Positions 13,096 through 25,360 of a stretch of 64,000 nucleotides of DNA are shown one piece after another. The stretch spans positions 1,612,001 through 1,676,000 of the forward strand of contig VDMD01000004.1 of the NCBI GenBank assembly GCA_007026445.1, read 5' to 3'. Positions within the stretch are counted from its first letter, which is position 1. Every line of letters begins with the position of its first letter. The stretch is from Schizophyllum amplum. Its lineage: Eukaryota; Basidiomycota; Agaricomycetes; Agaricales; Schizophyllaceae. The notes under the pieces are model-generated. The model was given only the letters and a program-made list of their open reading frames with translations, ran no database searches and was not told where the DNA came from. The translations under genes and the position numbers were made by a program.

Positions 13096-16000
13096 ATGGC
13101 GGCGCCTGCCAGGTCACATCATCATAGGCGGTCAGACTCTCCTGGCCGCGAGTTCTCTGTGTCCGTGGAGACCTACATACCACCCGGTGCCACGCTGCGC
13201 GCTAAGGTGATAAGCGACGGAGTCGATCATGCTCTAATGCTGACCATGGCAAGCCTCAGCAACAACGCAAGAAATCCGAAAGTCGGGACTGGAACGCTTC
13301 TATCACCGCCAATAGTGACGATCCCAGGAAGCTCAGAGGTGCGCGTCAATCGCGTAGAACCACGCGACTCTAACGTCGAACATAGAGAAAGCGAGCTGGC
13401 TGGGTGGACCGAGGGGAATCACGACCACTGGCCAGTGGCGAGCGGCGAAGTGCAGACTCACGGAGGACGGGGCACAATGCCAGCTGAACATCTATGTCGA
13501 CGTGCGTGATCGGCCTGTATGCGCGATGTCCATTTACTGACCTCCCCCCCCTCCCCTTTCCAGGAATCCATACTCTTTCAGTCTACCTTCGTTCATCTAC
13601 TCCATCACACGGACATCCGTCTTGCAGACAGCTCTCTCTTCCTCCGCAAAGATATTATCGTCATCTCACCGGCATTGTGGGTGCCACGAACCTATACTTA
13701 TGTCCCTCTGACCGTTCTCAGGACGAGATCAGGATCCACACAGCAAGACCCAATATACCTCCGATTCTTCGCCAACGATCTCTGCAATGCATGGCTGGTG
13801 CTCCTGCGCTCATACTCCATCCCAGAGGTGTACGGACAATATCTTTTCCCCCAAGATGGCGGTGCATATCGCATGTGGCGCCAGGTCGACCTCACCGTTA
13901 TGCAAGGACGCAACCTCGGGAGCACCAAACTGTTCAACAGCGCCAACGCCAGCAACAAGGGTACTCTTGACCCGACATCGGAGGGCGATGCGCAAGACAT
14001 TGACGTCTCGTGCGACATCCTTGTCAACGACATGCTTTGCGGACGGACCACGGTGAAGAAGGGTGTTACCTGCCCTGACTGGCATGAGAACTTTCTGTTG
14101 CCAGACCTGCCGCCTTTTGAGACGCTGCACATAATCGTTTGGCGAGAGAAGAGGCTTTTCAGGCCCGCAGCTGTGGGCAGTGTGCGCCTCACGCTGAGCA
14201 ATTTCAAGCGTGGAGAGATGGTCGAAGGCTGGTTCCCTGTTCTTACCAGCGGCCCGATTGCTGGGGATATGCAGGTTGGCGACCTCAAGCTGAGGATACG
14301 AGTGGATGAGTGCGTTGCCTCCCAATTACACATTCTTTCAGACTGAAGTCAGACAGGGAAATCATCCTTCCTCATTCATGTTACTCCGGCCTTCTGAAGG
14401 TGTTTCCTGAAGATGATTCTCTCTTTGCAGTGGCTGACCCTATGCAGACCTTCAATTCGCGTAATTTCCTCGATTGGATGGCAGACTGCGAATCAAAGCT
14501 CAAGCTCAGGCCGTTGCCATCCAGCTCATGTCGGTCGCTGTCGCGAAGGACGTCTTCTTGGAGCAAGTACAAGAGCTTGCTAGCCGTGTAGTTGACGGGA
14601 CTCCACATTGTTCGTGACTTCGCTTGCTAGTGATGCTACGTTCACTGAAGTCTAACAGCGCACTCAACTCTCTTCCGCGGCAACACCACCCTCACGAAGG
14701 TTATGGAATTATGCATGGCGTGGTACGGCAAGACCTTTCTTGATGCCAGCATAGGTGCCCCCTTGCGTCGACTCTGTACAGAGAAGATCGCCATCGAGGT
14801 AGATCCCGTTCGTAGCGGAAGGGGGCCGAAAGAGATCGAGCGCAACGTGGAACTGCTCATCTACTGGTGTCAGGAATTCTGGAATCAGATTTACTCCGTT
14901 CGAGACGAGTGCCCTAAGTGAGTTGTACGCACGTCGCTCTACCTTCCTTTCTGACTGCATCTGCGCATAGGGAAATGCGCAAATTATTCGAGACAATCAG
15001 GAAGCTGGTTGATCAGCGTTATCGCACGAACAGCACTCAATCTGAACAGAATCGAGAGCTGCCCTGGCAAAGCGTATCGGCTTTCTGCTTCTTGCGCTTC
15101 ATTGTCCCAGCTATCCTACATCCTCATCTCTTCGGGCTTTACTCCGGTGAGAAAACCATGCCCTTAGATGACTGTTCGCCGCTCACCTCTTGCCCGAAGG
15201 ACTGCCGCCTGCCCCTGTACAGCGTAGTCTTACCTTGATAGCGAAGGTCGTTCAAAGTCTAGCAAACCTGAATGCGGTACGTGCTGAAGTCAACCACGGG
15301 ACCGATAATCTCAAGCGAACCAACCTTCAGACAGTACAGAAAGAGGAGTTCATGCGTGGCGTCAGGAATTTCCTGAGTGACAGTCGACCCGCCATGATTG
15401 ACTACCTGCTTGTCGTCTCAGCCGCCCCTGACGAGGCTTTCGGCCCGTCTATGCCTGGCCCCGAGCGTCACGCAAAGCTGAACATCATGCAATGCCTTCG
15501 CACGCGCGGCGCGCAGATGAACGTTCTACAACGCGAGGCGATCCCCATTTTACCACACCTCCTCGACATCCCGCGTCACCTCGCTATCATCTCATCATCC
15601 GTCATTCGCCACTCCCGCGACTTCCGTAGCACGAACCACTCGGCGGACTCCGGGTCAGTGCCGATGGAAGAATTCTGTACGCGCTGTTTGCAGGTGGAGG
15701 AGGTCGCGCTGCAGCGCGTCAGCCAGCTCGTCAGCCGGGTCTCGGCGGAGCACCGCGGGCCAATGCGCACGCATGTCGCGAGCCCCAGCGCATCCACCGT
15801 TCTCAGCACCTCGTCCTCGGCGGACAGCCCGCCGCCCTCGGTGAGAAGCAGGAACAGGCCGCGGAAGGCACCGCGCCCGTCCACTGCGCCCTCGTCGTCC
15901 GACACCGACTCGCGGACGCGGCGGCTATTCTACGAATATACCTCACCTACCGGTGCGGCGCGGAGGAAGTCGCCGCCGAGCGACAATCCCGGCCCTACCG

Positions 16001-16164
16001 AGACAGAGGATACGTATCACAGACCAGCGCACGTCAGGGCGACCTCAAGCGACTCGATACCATCCAAGCTCGAGTATGACGCCTCTGGCTCGCCTTCTCG
16101 AAACGACTACCCCGATGAGACGAAGCCGAGACGAGGCTTGCTACGCGGAATACTACGCCTCTGA
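13096..16164 (+). CDS. PH-C2-RasGAP GTPase-activating protein
   Basis: Ras GTPase-activating proteins speed GTP hydrolysis on Ras-type switches, shutting off growth or polarity signals at the membrane. The ATG at 13096 opens exon 1. Exons 13096-13206, 13254-13338, 13386-13501 and 13564 onward give a PH-like N-terminus (TGQWRAAKCRLTED). A C2-like region follows (QVDLTVMQGRNLGS, VKKGVTCPDWHENFLLPDL). The RasGAP core has LFRGNTTLTKVMELCMAWYG (arginine-finger loop, near 14680) and FLRFIVPAILHPHLFGL. The acceptors near 14507 and 14651 were inferred from the family. A 45-base in-frame stretch (15277-15321, GTACGT...CTCAAG) is best read as an intron. The last exon adds a long Ser/Pro-rich tail ending RRGLLRGILRL. 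It resembles Bud2-type or other fungal RasGAPs; the exact orthologue is not resolved. Confidence 0.9.
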
Positions 16165-16500
16165 TCACCGTATGTCCCGACCATCCCAGTATCTGTTTAC
16201 CCATGTACAATTATCCGGCGGGGCTTTGTGACCTCTGTTGTACCATCACTGTGCGGTTCGTAACGTTCACTATCTCGCTCCAGACGTGTTATGATCTCTG
16301 ATTGGCCACAAATGGCTGCTCTACGGACAGGCTATGTATGTGTATGGATAATTCGATGCTTTGGAATCGGTATGTACCAAGTACTACAAGATATATATGT
16401 ACATATGCATCATCTAAGTAACTGAAAACACTGCTATACAGTGTGGTGTACGTGTAGGATCGTCAAGGGACATAAACACAATCTATAGCAAGACGATCAT
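16165..16500. other. Convergent 3' intergenic region
   Basis: AT-rich 336 bases between two converging genes; no coding signal. It likely holds both 3' UTRs. Confidence 0.5.
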
Positions 16501-18365
16501 CTAACTGGCCTGCTGCGTACTATTCGAGACGCAGCTCCAGACGTAGTCCATGCCCTCCTTGGAGAGCACGCCGCGCCACTGGTCCTTCAGCGTCATATTC
16601 GCGAAAGCCGTTCTGTCGCGCGAGGGCGTACCGACCTCCTGCACGGAGAGCGCGGGGCACGTGTCTGCTGATGAGGCCTGCTCGGAGATATTGGCATCTT
16701 CCACAGCGACCGCGCGGGCCGAGCTCCCCTCGCTTTCGGACTTGGGTCCATTCGGTGTGCCCTCCTCCACGACTACCCTCAGCTGCTGGTCGCTCCCCGC
16801 GTCCTCCTCCTCAGGCCCTATGATCCTGCTGCGGTTCATGATGATGTCCACGCCGAGCCCAAGGCCAACGTTCTTGGCCGACTCGACGCCCTTGCCAGCA
16901 TCCTGATGCACGAATTCAACGCGCCGCTGGGGGTCGCGCACCTCCACGCCGGGCACGCCAGCGACCTGACTGATGCTGCGGTCGAGCGTGACAGGGCCCC
17001 GCCGCGGGCGCTGTGGGCTCCGAAGGCGAAGCGCGGCGTGCGCGCGCATTGAGGCCATGCCGGGCGGCGGCGCGGTCATATGTGCAAAGTAGTCCGCGCC
17101 GTCCTCCTCCTCGAAGACGAATGGCGGCAGGTCCTGCATGGCAAGGAGAATGGCATGGATAGGTGAGTCGGGGCGGACCTCCTCCGATTCCGCGTCAGGA
17201 GATTGGGCTTCGAAGCGCGGGAACGGCGAGAGGGCGGTCGCGGCTGGGAAGGAAGGCGTGATGCGCTGATTTGGCGAGAGTGAGTACTCTGTGTGCATAG
17301 AGGGGGTCCTGAAGTGCGTAGCAGCTTCGCGTTGATGTGCGTCCCTCGGCGTGGACTCTTCGCTCATCTGGCTATCGGGAGGTGTACGCGTGCCCACCAG
17401 GTCTAGGAAGCGGACGGCAACGGCTACGGCCATCGCATCCACCGCATGTGCCGGGCCAGGCGCGGTGACGAGCAGCCTACGTTTTCTTGCCACTGGATTC
17501 GCGCGTAAGCAATCGATTTACGTAGCAGGAAATGTATACGCACCATTACTTGGATAGTCGCTATCATCTGCTACGGGACTATCAGAAGCGTAGTGATGGG
17601 ATCGGCAAGTGACTCACCCGTCAGGAAGGCGCAAGCCTCTATGATCTGCGTACTTGAAAGATTCGGAACACCGTGGTCATTACATGACGCCGGAGATATG
17701 CTCAAGACCTTTGACTTCGGGGGCCTGTCGTGGCTCTCGGTGACATTGGGCCCTTCTGCGACGTGAATGTGGAGAACGCGGTCCCAGTCACTGAGGACGA
17801 CGTCCGCGGACTCGGTGCCACAGAACGCAACGTAGATTTGGTCCCCTTGAAGCGCGCCCAGCTGTGGAGTGTGTATGCACTGCAAAGCGGTCTTGTCCGT
17901 CGGCTTCGAGGAAGGAGGCGTGAGGGGCGGGGCTGGCGATGGTTGGCGAAGGCGGGTAGGGACGCATGATGACGCCGATGAGGAAGCGACACTGGGCGCC
18001 CGGGCGACGCGTCGAGGACGGCGAGGAAGATGACTGATGTGCGGCTGAAGGTACCCACGCGCCGATGGCTGTGGTACCCGCTGAGTAGGTTGCGGGACGC
18101 GGTGCACGAGTACAGGTGTGTGTCCTGTATCTTTGAGGCCCTTGGCAGGGGTATTGAGCAAATGGGATGACGACCGCGAGGACTTGGATGAGTCCGAGCC
18201 TGAGCTTGATGGGGTGAAGAACTGAGGCCGTCGGCGCGGAAGACTAGAGAGATGTGGCTGAAGATTAGATGCGGAAGGCGGGGGCAGGTCTTTGACGATA
18301 GGCGATGATATGAGCGTCGACGACGACATGGTCGACGCTGAATGCGGAGTTGGCGTGTAGGACAT
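16501..18365 (-). CDS. Unknown Ser/Pro-rich protein with a phosphatase-like but inactive core
   Basis: Three exons join in frame: 17618-18365, a 27-base microexon 17544-17570 (DDSDYPSN), and 16501-17493. The first 150 residues or so are low-complexity Ser/Pro/Arg. A central ordered part contains VLSDWDRVLHIHVAEG, then LSSTQIIEACAFL and RKRRLLVTAPGPAHAVDAMA. That order (acidic loop, helix, strand-loop-helix) recalls dual-specificity phosphatases, with TAPGPAHAVDA where an active enzyme has HCxxGxxR. This is inference only. The C-terminal half is acidic and disordered, with SQVAGVPGVEVRDPQRRVEF and a final LKDQWRGVLSKEGMDYVW. The start ATG at 18365 is the first in frame. The gene itself is fairly secure; its function is unknown. 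Confidence 0.7.
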
Positions 18366-19772
18366 GCAACAGACGACGGTCGTTCTCTCTAAGTAGGAAG
18401 TGGGGTACGCCGTGATTACGGTGACGCGCGAGGTGTGGGGCCGCAGAAGACAGAGATATCGAGGGTGGCTGCTAAGCGAGATGTTGCCGATTAGCGGAGA
18501 AGAGTGTGTAAGTCATGCGCGAACGCACCTCGAGCTTGTGACTGTGGGCGCTGTTCAGGACGCAATTGCGATGAGCGAACGATTTCTACGAACTTCCAGA
18601 ACATCTAGCGACACGGCGATGACGGTACAGAGCAAGCGCACACACAAACAAAAAGAGGACAGGAGTGCACGAGCGGGAGAGCAGACAGCCGGCAGACCGA
18701 CGTGCGGTTCGTTGTGAGGGTCGCTCCAGCGCAGCGCCGCGGGCCGCCCGCGGGGTACATAGCCGCCCGCCGCCAATGATCCGCGCGTGGCATCGCTCCC
18801 ACGGTGAATGGCGGCGCTTGTTCGCTTCCCTACTTGGGCTTCCTCTTATCCTGGACTCTCATCATCTCCGCGTCCCAGCCCCAGGAAAGCGGCCAAGATG
18901 AGGTCCCGCGGTCAAAAGAGGGGCGTAAGGCCTCTAGGGCTAAGTATCTCATCCGCGCTCAAGACCGTAGTCTACCCTAAACCGGTACGTGGCCACATAT
19001 TCTCGGCGAACGCACACTCACTCAGCCATACAGTCCTTTGTTATAACGCCTTCTCTACCTGAGCATACGTATACACGACATCGTGTGAGTCGTTCGGGCT
19101 TCCAAAACCGTGGTACGTGCTGCATGCAGCAAGCGCATACATGCGCCTCAAATCATCATTGTATAGAGAATATTCCGGTCTCCTCAAGTTCAGTGGCAAA
19201 GAGACTCGCAGTAGTTGACAGTACTGTCGGCTCGCGTACTCTCGTCGGATCCCGACCCACTACGCTTAGACCAGGGAGTTATGCGCGGCCTTTGGGTGAA
19301 TCGCGCTCAGAGGTAGCAGTGTAAATCTTTTGTATCGACAGATGGACTGACACACGTTCAGAACCAAGCTATCGCTCTGGCCAGTGCATCTAGTAATGTG
19401 AACAAACCATGAATAACGATATGATTCATTGCTGATGCCCTTTTAGACGTCTTTCTGCGAACAGAGTTTGTGTAAGGCGCCGCCTGATCATTGGAATGGC
19501 GCAAACCACCGGAAAGTAATATACCATCTTTATCCGCCTCTCGTGTTACTCACGTAGGTAACTAGGCCCGAAGACGTCGCAGCTTCCCCGCGTCACGCAA
19601 GTCGACTTCTGTGGTGAGTGGCCCTGCAAGTGCGTAGCTTCCTCATGCTCAATAACCTCAATAACTATCAGCCCAAGTATTCTGCGCTTGGTGACGGTAG
19701 ACGGAGCACCGAGGTGCGTTTCTACTATCTCCAACAGAACTCTGCTTAATTCAGCTGCAGGCTACGATTCCT
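18366..19772. other. 1.4 kb divergent intergenic region, no supported gene
   Basis: This lies between the starts of two divergent genes. No conserved reading frame, tRNA or repeat was recognised. A stop-poor stretch near 18550-18900 shows no domain and is GC-rich. Confidence 0.5.
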
Positions 19773-21544
19773 ATGAACGACGGTTCTGACCTAAGGTCCG
19801 TGGACTCCTTCGGCAGGCGGCGCAAGACCTTGGCGCATCTACCCTCCCAGGTGCGTACATACAGAAAATCTGCATATATGCGTCCGTTAAACATTGCAAG
19901 CAGGATCACAAGGAGGTATATCTTCGGATGGCAGGTTACTATTGGCGCAGCTCACATTATGTAGCCGACCGACCGGTCGCCGGACGTACCGTTTGCCATT
20001 GACCTATCGCCTATAATTGAAGACATGGCAATATTTGCACCGATGTCCTCATCCGCGAGTCGAAACCTCAATCGCGCAACTAGCGCTGACACGTCCTCAG
20101 ACACCACCATCGGCTCAGCCATCCATTTCGCATAAACCTCCAATCCCGCCGAAAACCACATTGCGTCGTGTTTCTACTATGCGAAGTGAGCACTGTCCAC
20201 TTAGTCTCACCATCTATTGATCTCAACCGCGCAGCTGCACACGACAGCCCCCATTCTCAGGACAATGATATACTGCACGAGGACTCTAGCATACCGGCGC
20301 TTCTGTTGACCTTCCCGACGCCAGAACTTCCGCACTCACCCATTCTCGCTCCTCAACTTCCTTTCCGACTCCCTTTTGAAGACGACGTGCGCCCTGATTC
20401 GCAGACTCTCGCTCATGATGATCACGCTCCTCTCGCGCTTGACACTTCGCCTAAGCTCTCGCACCAGCGCTCTCATCGCAGCATATCTGAGGACATCGTC
20501 AAGGCCTCTCGATCCGCGCAAGGACCAGCTTCGAGTCGCGACCAAGACCCTAGCATTCATCGAAGTACAACAATGCCCAACGACCATGTTGACTACTCCG
20601 ACGCTCTTAGTGATCATTTTCTGTCTCCCTTGACCGCTCCTCCGTCTCCTCCGCGCTGCACGCACTGTGGCTTTGGCTTTGGATACTCTCTGGCTCTCGT
20701 CGATCTCTCGGTCACGTCTGTTGACCGCCCTCGATCCTCTATCAGCCGCTCTCGCTTCTCCTTCAACCGTTCTTACTCCTCTGCCGACATCAGACTTGCC
20801 AATTCCGTCGGTCGCCTTCACAAATCTTCGCCGTCTATCGCGTCCTTCAATAGCACGACGAGTTCCGTCGTACCCCTCAAGCCGGACCCGTGCGAGCTGT
20901 GCGAGCCACAATGGACGGCTTGCAAGGTGTGGTACGCGGCGCGAGGCCGCCGATTGCGCGAGCCGGCAAGCCAAGGGAAGATGAAGCCAGCGGAGGGGAA
21001 GGCGAAGAAAGCGGAGGGTAAGACAAGGACGGAGGGCATGACAAGATGGTTGAGCGGCTGGGACACTAGGCGCGGCAAGAAGAAGGACGGTCAGATCGGG
21101 GAAGTGAAGGCGAAGGAGGAACATACGCAGCAGAAGGAGAAGCACAGGAGTGGACAGGAATACGCTGAGGAGCACAAGAGCCAGTGGTTCTCGGACAGCA
21201 TGAAGAGAAGTCGCTCAGTAAACGAGTTTGGCATCATGGGTCGTCCATGGCGGAGTTTTGGACAGGCATCGAGCTCGGCTCCTGCAGCGACTGTGGTACT
21301 GGCGACGGACCGTTTCGACATGGCGGACACTTATACGATGGCCGATAATCGTGACATGGCCGGTCCCCGACATGCGATGCTTGGCGACGACCTCGACGGT
21401 GCGGGAGTGCTGGGCAATTCAGTGTCGATGGGATCTCAGCTACAGAGAACTCATCGCCGAAGCTCCGCACATTCGGACGCGTCGGTCGTGCGTCGTATTC
21501 GCCGCTTGTTCGTTACGGAGTCGAGATGGAGTGGGGGAAGGTGA
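19773..21544 (+). CDS. Unknown Ser-rich basic protein
   Basis: The last exon (20235-21544) is a long open frame. It starts AHDSPHSQDNDILHEDS and contains two CxxC pairs, PPRCTHCGFGFG and PDPCELCEPQW, which could form a small metal site. A Lys/Glu-rich probable coiled coil follows (EGKAKKAEGKTRTEG), then SMKRSRSVNEFGIMGRPWRS. The end is VVRRIRRLFVTESRWSGGR. Upstream, exon 20101-20185 (TPPSAQPSISHKPPIPPK) joins it in phase. A candidate first exon 19773-19850 starts with ATG (MNDGSDLRSVDSFGRRRK) and ends at a GTGCGT donor. The 250-base first intron is long for this window, so the 5' end is tentative. No known family is recognised. Confidence 0.7.
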
Positions 21545-21803
21545 GCAGATGTAGTCCGGATGTAGCAGCACCAGTTCTTTACACAGTAAATACCAGCACA
21601 TGTTCTTGCATCGAGGGCACAGGACAAGCACAGGAGGTCGAGTGGCAGGTACGACTTGGTCGGTGCCTCCAAACGACCGCTGCCCGATTGAGCGCAATAC
21701 CTAAGTAGCAATGGTCACTTCTCTCGACTATTGTTGTGCTTGCTATAGTAATAAGTGTACAATCCTGGTAAGATAGGTGGTATACAAGAGCAATGTCCGT
21801 GAG

Positions 21804-24800
21804 TTAGGTAAGAGCACCGGCCTTCAGCGGTTTCGACACCAATGCCTGCAGCTCTTTCGCAGCGTCTTCAGAGGTACTGCGGATTGTCAACCGACACAGC
21901 TGCAGATGTGGCAGTCAGTATGCAGAGCGCTGACGGTAACGCCCAGAGTCTTACCTTCGCGTCGCGATTCGGTTCCAGCCGGAGTAAACAACCGACCTTG
22001 CCCTCCTCCGCGGTATGCAGCACTGCAGCGCCCACGATATTGTTCTTATTAGGGTCGATCTCGTCCAACACCTGGAAGTGGTGCCCCGAGACGACGGTTC
22101 TGTTTTTCTGCAGGTCCAGAAGACCACCCGCCGCCAAGTCGATCGGGAAAACCTGCTGTGCCTCCCGCGGCGCACCGCCGATGAGCTTCCACCGCTCGAA
22201 GAAGTCCTGTCCGCCTAGCGAGACGGGCTCGAGGAACTTGCTGATGACGATGGGCAGGCGGATGGCGATGGACTGCATCGAGCCGGCGAGGAAGGACACG
22301 TTGAGCACAGGCGGGGTCGAAAACATCTTCTTGCACTCGATGTGTAGCAGCTGCTGCACCTGCGTCTTCGGCGAGATCGTGCTCGGCGGGATCTTCGCGA
22401 AGGTCACCGAGAGCGCGGTAGGATCACTGACGTGTACGGTGGTTGTGAAGGAGGTGAGCGGCGCGGAGACCTTGTTACCGATGTATATGGCGAGCTGGCC
22501 GACGTGGCCCTGGAACCGGCTCTTGACGCCGATTTGGATCTGCACGTCTTCGTATAGAACGCCCTCCGCGGTGTACGTGAGCTTCTCGAACCACCGCTCG
22601 ATGGCCGGGCCGACGGTCAGCACGGGCTTGCCTTCCTCCGGGCCTTCACGCTTCGCGTGCGGAGACGTGAGGTCAAGTCCCGCGAGCGATCCCATGACGT
22701 CCTGCACGTCCTGCTGGAGCTGTGCGCTGGTCTCTTTCTCCTTCTTGGCTACCGCGTCGCGATCGAGGTTAACTTCCCGTCCGCCGTGTACCCACGTCCG
22801 CTTGTCCTCGGTCGCGCTGATCTTCTTGTTTAGACGCCCCAATAGCGCGCTGACGCGTGGAGGGAACGGCGGCATCTCCTCGCACACGTTCTGCAGCAGC
22901 TCGTCGTCTTCCGGTCGCTGTGCGAGCGCGTAGAACTCGCAGGCCCGCTGCTGCAGCTCGGAGTCCAGCACATGTCGATATCGTTCGAATATGGTAACGA
23001 GCTGTGGCTTGATCTCCGGGAAGACATTCACCCACTTGATGTACGTCGAGAGCAGCAACGACCGCGTTGGTGCCATGCAGAACTGTGATTTCATGTGCAG
23101 GAGCTGGAACTGGTCGACAGGACTGTATCCCTCCTCGTTGGCAATGAGGTGGCCGTATTCGCCAAGTATATAGCCTACAGCAAAATGTAAATAACATGCC
23201 ACCGTTGAAGCCAACTTCCTCCTCACCTCCAACCTTGACCAGGCTCTCGTGCGTTGAAGGCGCCTTGAGGTGCTCGAAGACGACTTTAGCGGCATATGAC
23301 TGCAGGTCTTCCGTGTTCGTGACGATTTGAATGACTCGGTACCAGACTTCGTCGCCGACGTGGTCTCCGGCGGTGCTGATGAGCTGCAAGATGGTATCGA
23401 CATACCACTTGTACGAGCTTGCGTATTTCTCGGTAAGAATGGCAATCTTGAGGACCATCTCCTCGCGAAGAGCGTAGTCGGCCACCTTGAGATACCGTAG
23501 TAGCTCGCCCACGATAACGTCCGAATTGTCGACATCGCACATGCTGTACAGGAGATCTAGGGCGCGTCGTCGGACAGAGATATCTTTGTCCCTCAACGAG
23601 AATATAATCGTCTTCTGATGTCTCTTGATGGGCTCAAGAGATTCAGCACGAGCGGCAAGATGAGCCATCGAGTCGAGACCAAGGTAGCGAACGTTCGTCT
23701 CCTTCGATGAGATGAATCGGGCGAGCAAGCCTGCAGATTTGCTGACGAGGGTGGAGCGTGTATCGAGATGAATAGCCAGGGATATGGCTTCAAACAGGAC
23801 AGCATGTTGAGCGTTGTTGTGCTGTATGTTTCTTGTTGGTTCGCCGCTGTTGTTCATGATCGTTTCCAGAACCTTATGGAGCACGCTCTGTATTGCGGGG
23901 TCCTCTGGATGGGCATCAGTCCACGCCAGAGCAGAGAGCTGGAAAAATACGCACCCGAAGGCGGGTAATATTGCAGAAGACGAAGTAGCTTGACCTGTAA
24001 CCATGGCGATGGGACCTTGTAGTACGCATAGGCAGCCGTATATTCGTGCTCGATGACCAACTAGAGGCCGCTCAGTACAGCCAGAGGACATAAAAGAGAC
24101 AACTGACGCGATGCATTCGGTCCACTGCTTTCGTGTAACATACGGCAAAGGCGTCGGGGTGATCTTGTGCAAGTGCCATAACCAAACTCGTAACACAGAC
24201 GACTACACCCTGTAAGCATACACCGTGAGCACGGCCATGGGGTCTGCCTTCTGGAGTGGATCGTACCAGGTTCGGATCGTCCATGATGGAGATTATCCGC
24301 AGGGCCCATTCCGCCGCTGGGATGACGTCCGGGTGTTTACGGTACAATCGTAGCAAGGTCAGAGCAGCTTTCTTCTTGACGAAGGGCTGAGACGTCCTGT
24401 GCAATCGTCAGCTCCTATTGGAGTCACTCAGAGGGGGGCACGCACGGTGATATCAGCAACCGATGAACGTCCTCCACGAGCGCTTCCGCCATTTCGCTTC
24501 CACCGACATTGGCGATCGCGTGCAGGGCCAGACAGTTGTCAACCTCATTGTTGGAATCCAGGTCTTTTCGGATGGAGTTCACTACGAGACGCAAAAAGTC
24601 AGAGTTCTCGTGCATGAGCAGTGTCACGGCAAGATATCCCTGCGGCAGACGCGTCAGGTGAAGTACAGTACGCCAGGCAAGCTAACGCACGATCTGTTTC
24701 TCGCTGTACTTCGAGCTCGAGATGAGATTGACCGCTTCCATGTGTCCGACATCGACTTTGTAGCCCAGAATGTATGTGAAGATGATCTTGGCGACATATC

Positions 24801-25104
24801 TGGGGGATATGTTCACATCGAGAGGGGAACGAGCAGAGGACGAGGGGCGCACTTCTTCTTCTGGTACCCGTCCAGGTTACCATCTAAGTTCGAAAGGTGA
24901 GAGCGAGCGTGGAAATGTCCTGGCCGACTTGCCCTTGAACTTCTTGCGGATGTTAGCCATCTCCTTGTTGATGCGCTTCTCCTCCAGCTCGCGGACTCGC
25001 GCCCCGCGAATGTCCGCGATGAACTGGACGACATTCAGTTATGTTTGGGCTTTCACAGGACAGCACAACGCGACCTGGGTGAGCCCCCTCATATTCGTCG
25101 CCAT
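21804..25104 (-). CDS. apl3: AP-2 adaptor complex subunit alpha (alpha-adaptin)
   Basis: This is the large subunit of the AP-2 clathrin adaptor, which binds PI(4,5)P2 and cargo at the plasma membrane during endocytosis. The ATG at 25104 gives MATNMRGLTQ, then spliced FIADIRGARVRELEEKRINK and KKFKG. Next come DGYQKKKYVAKIIFTYILG and HMEAVNLISSSKYSEKQ, the adaptin N-terminal solenoid. QFQLLHMKSQFCMAPTRSLL is typical of the trunk. The C-terminal ear includes LAIYIGNKVSAPLTSF and QQVFPIDLAAGG. The final exon, after an intron near 21911-21959, reads LCRLTIRSTSEDAAKELQ and ends at TAA 21804-21806. Intron 2 (24884-24932) has a GC donor (AAGG|GCAAGT). Length and order match the family. Confidence 0.95.
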
Positions 25105-25360
25105 GGTGGGCGGTTCGACTAGAGACAAGCACTCGGTGTTCTGTCAGTGTCTGTGGTGGCTGCGTCGAGGACGTGCGTTCGGTCAAAGCGCGTGATGTCA
25201 ATGCGTACGAGAAGCGCGCCGTGTCATTTTGATTTTGCCCGAATTAGTAATGTAATGTATACGCGACGGAGTCGAAGAAAGAAGTGAAGTGGGGTGGTAA
25301 AATATGCTATGTAGTACTAAACAGGACACGAAGCTACTCTAATGTGAAGCCCTGCACATC

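Noticed and set aside
13096..13509. Single-exon reading of the RasGAP N-terminus
   Set aside because: The uninterrupted frame loses the PH-like sequence; splicing at 13206/13254, 13338/13386 and 13501/13564 restores it.
21868..21910. AP-2 alpha ending at the stop at 21868
   Set aside because: That end reads through an intron. Splicing gives LCRLTIRSTSEDAAKELQ, the conserved ear end, with stop at 21804.
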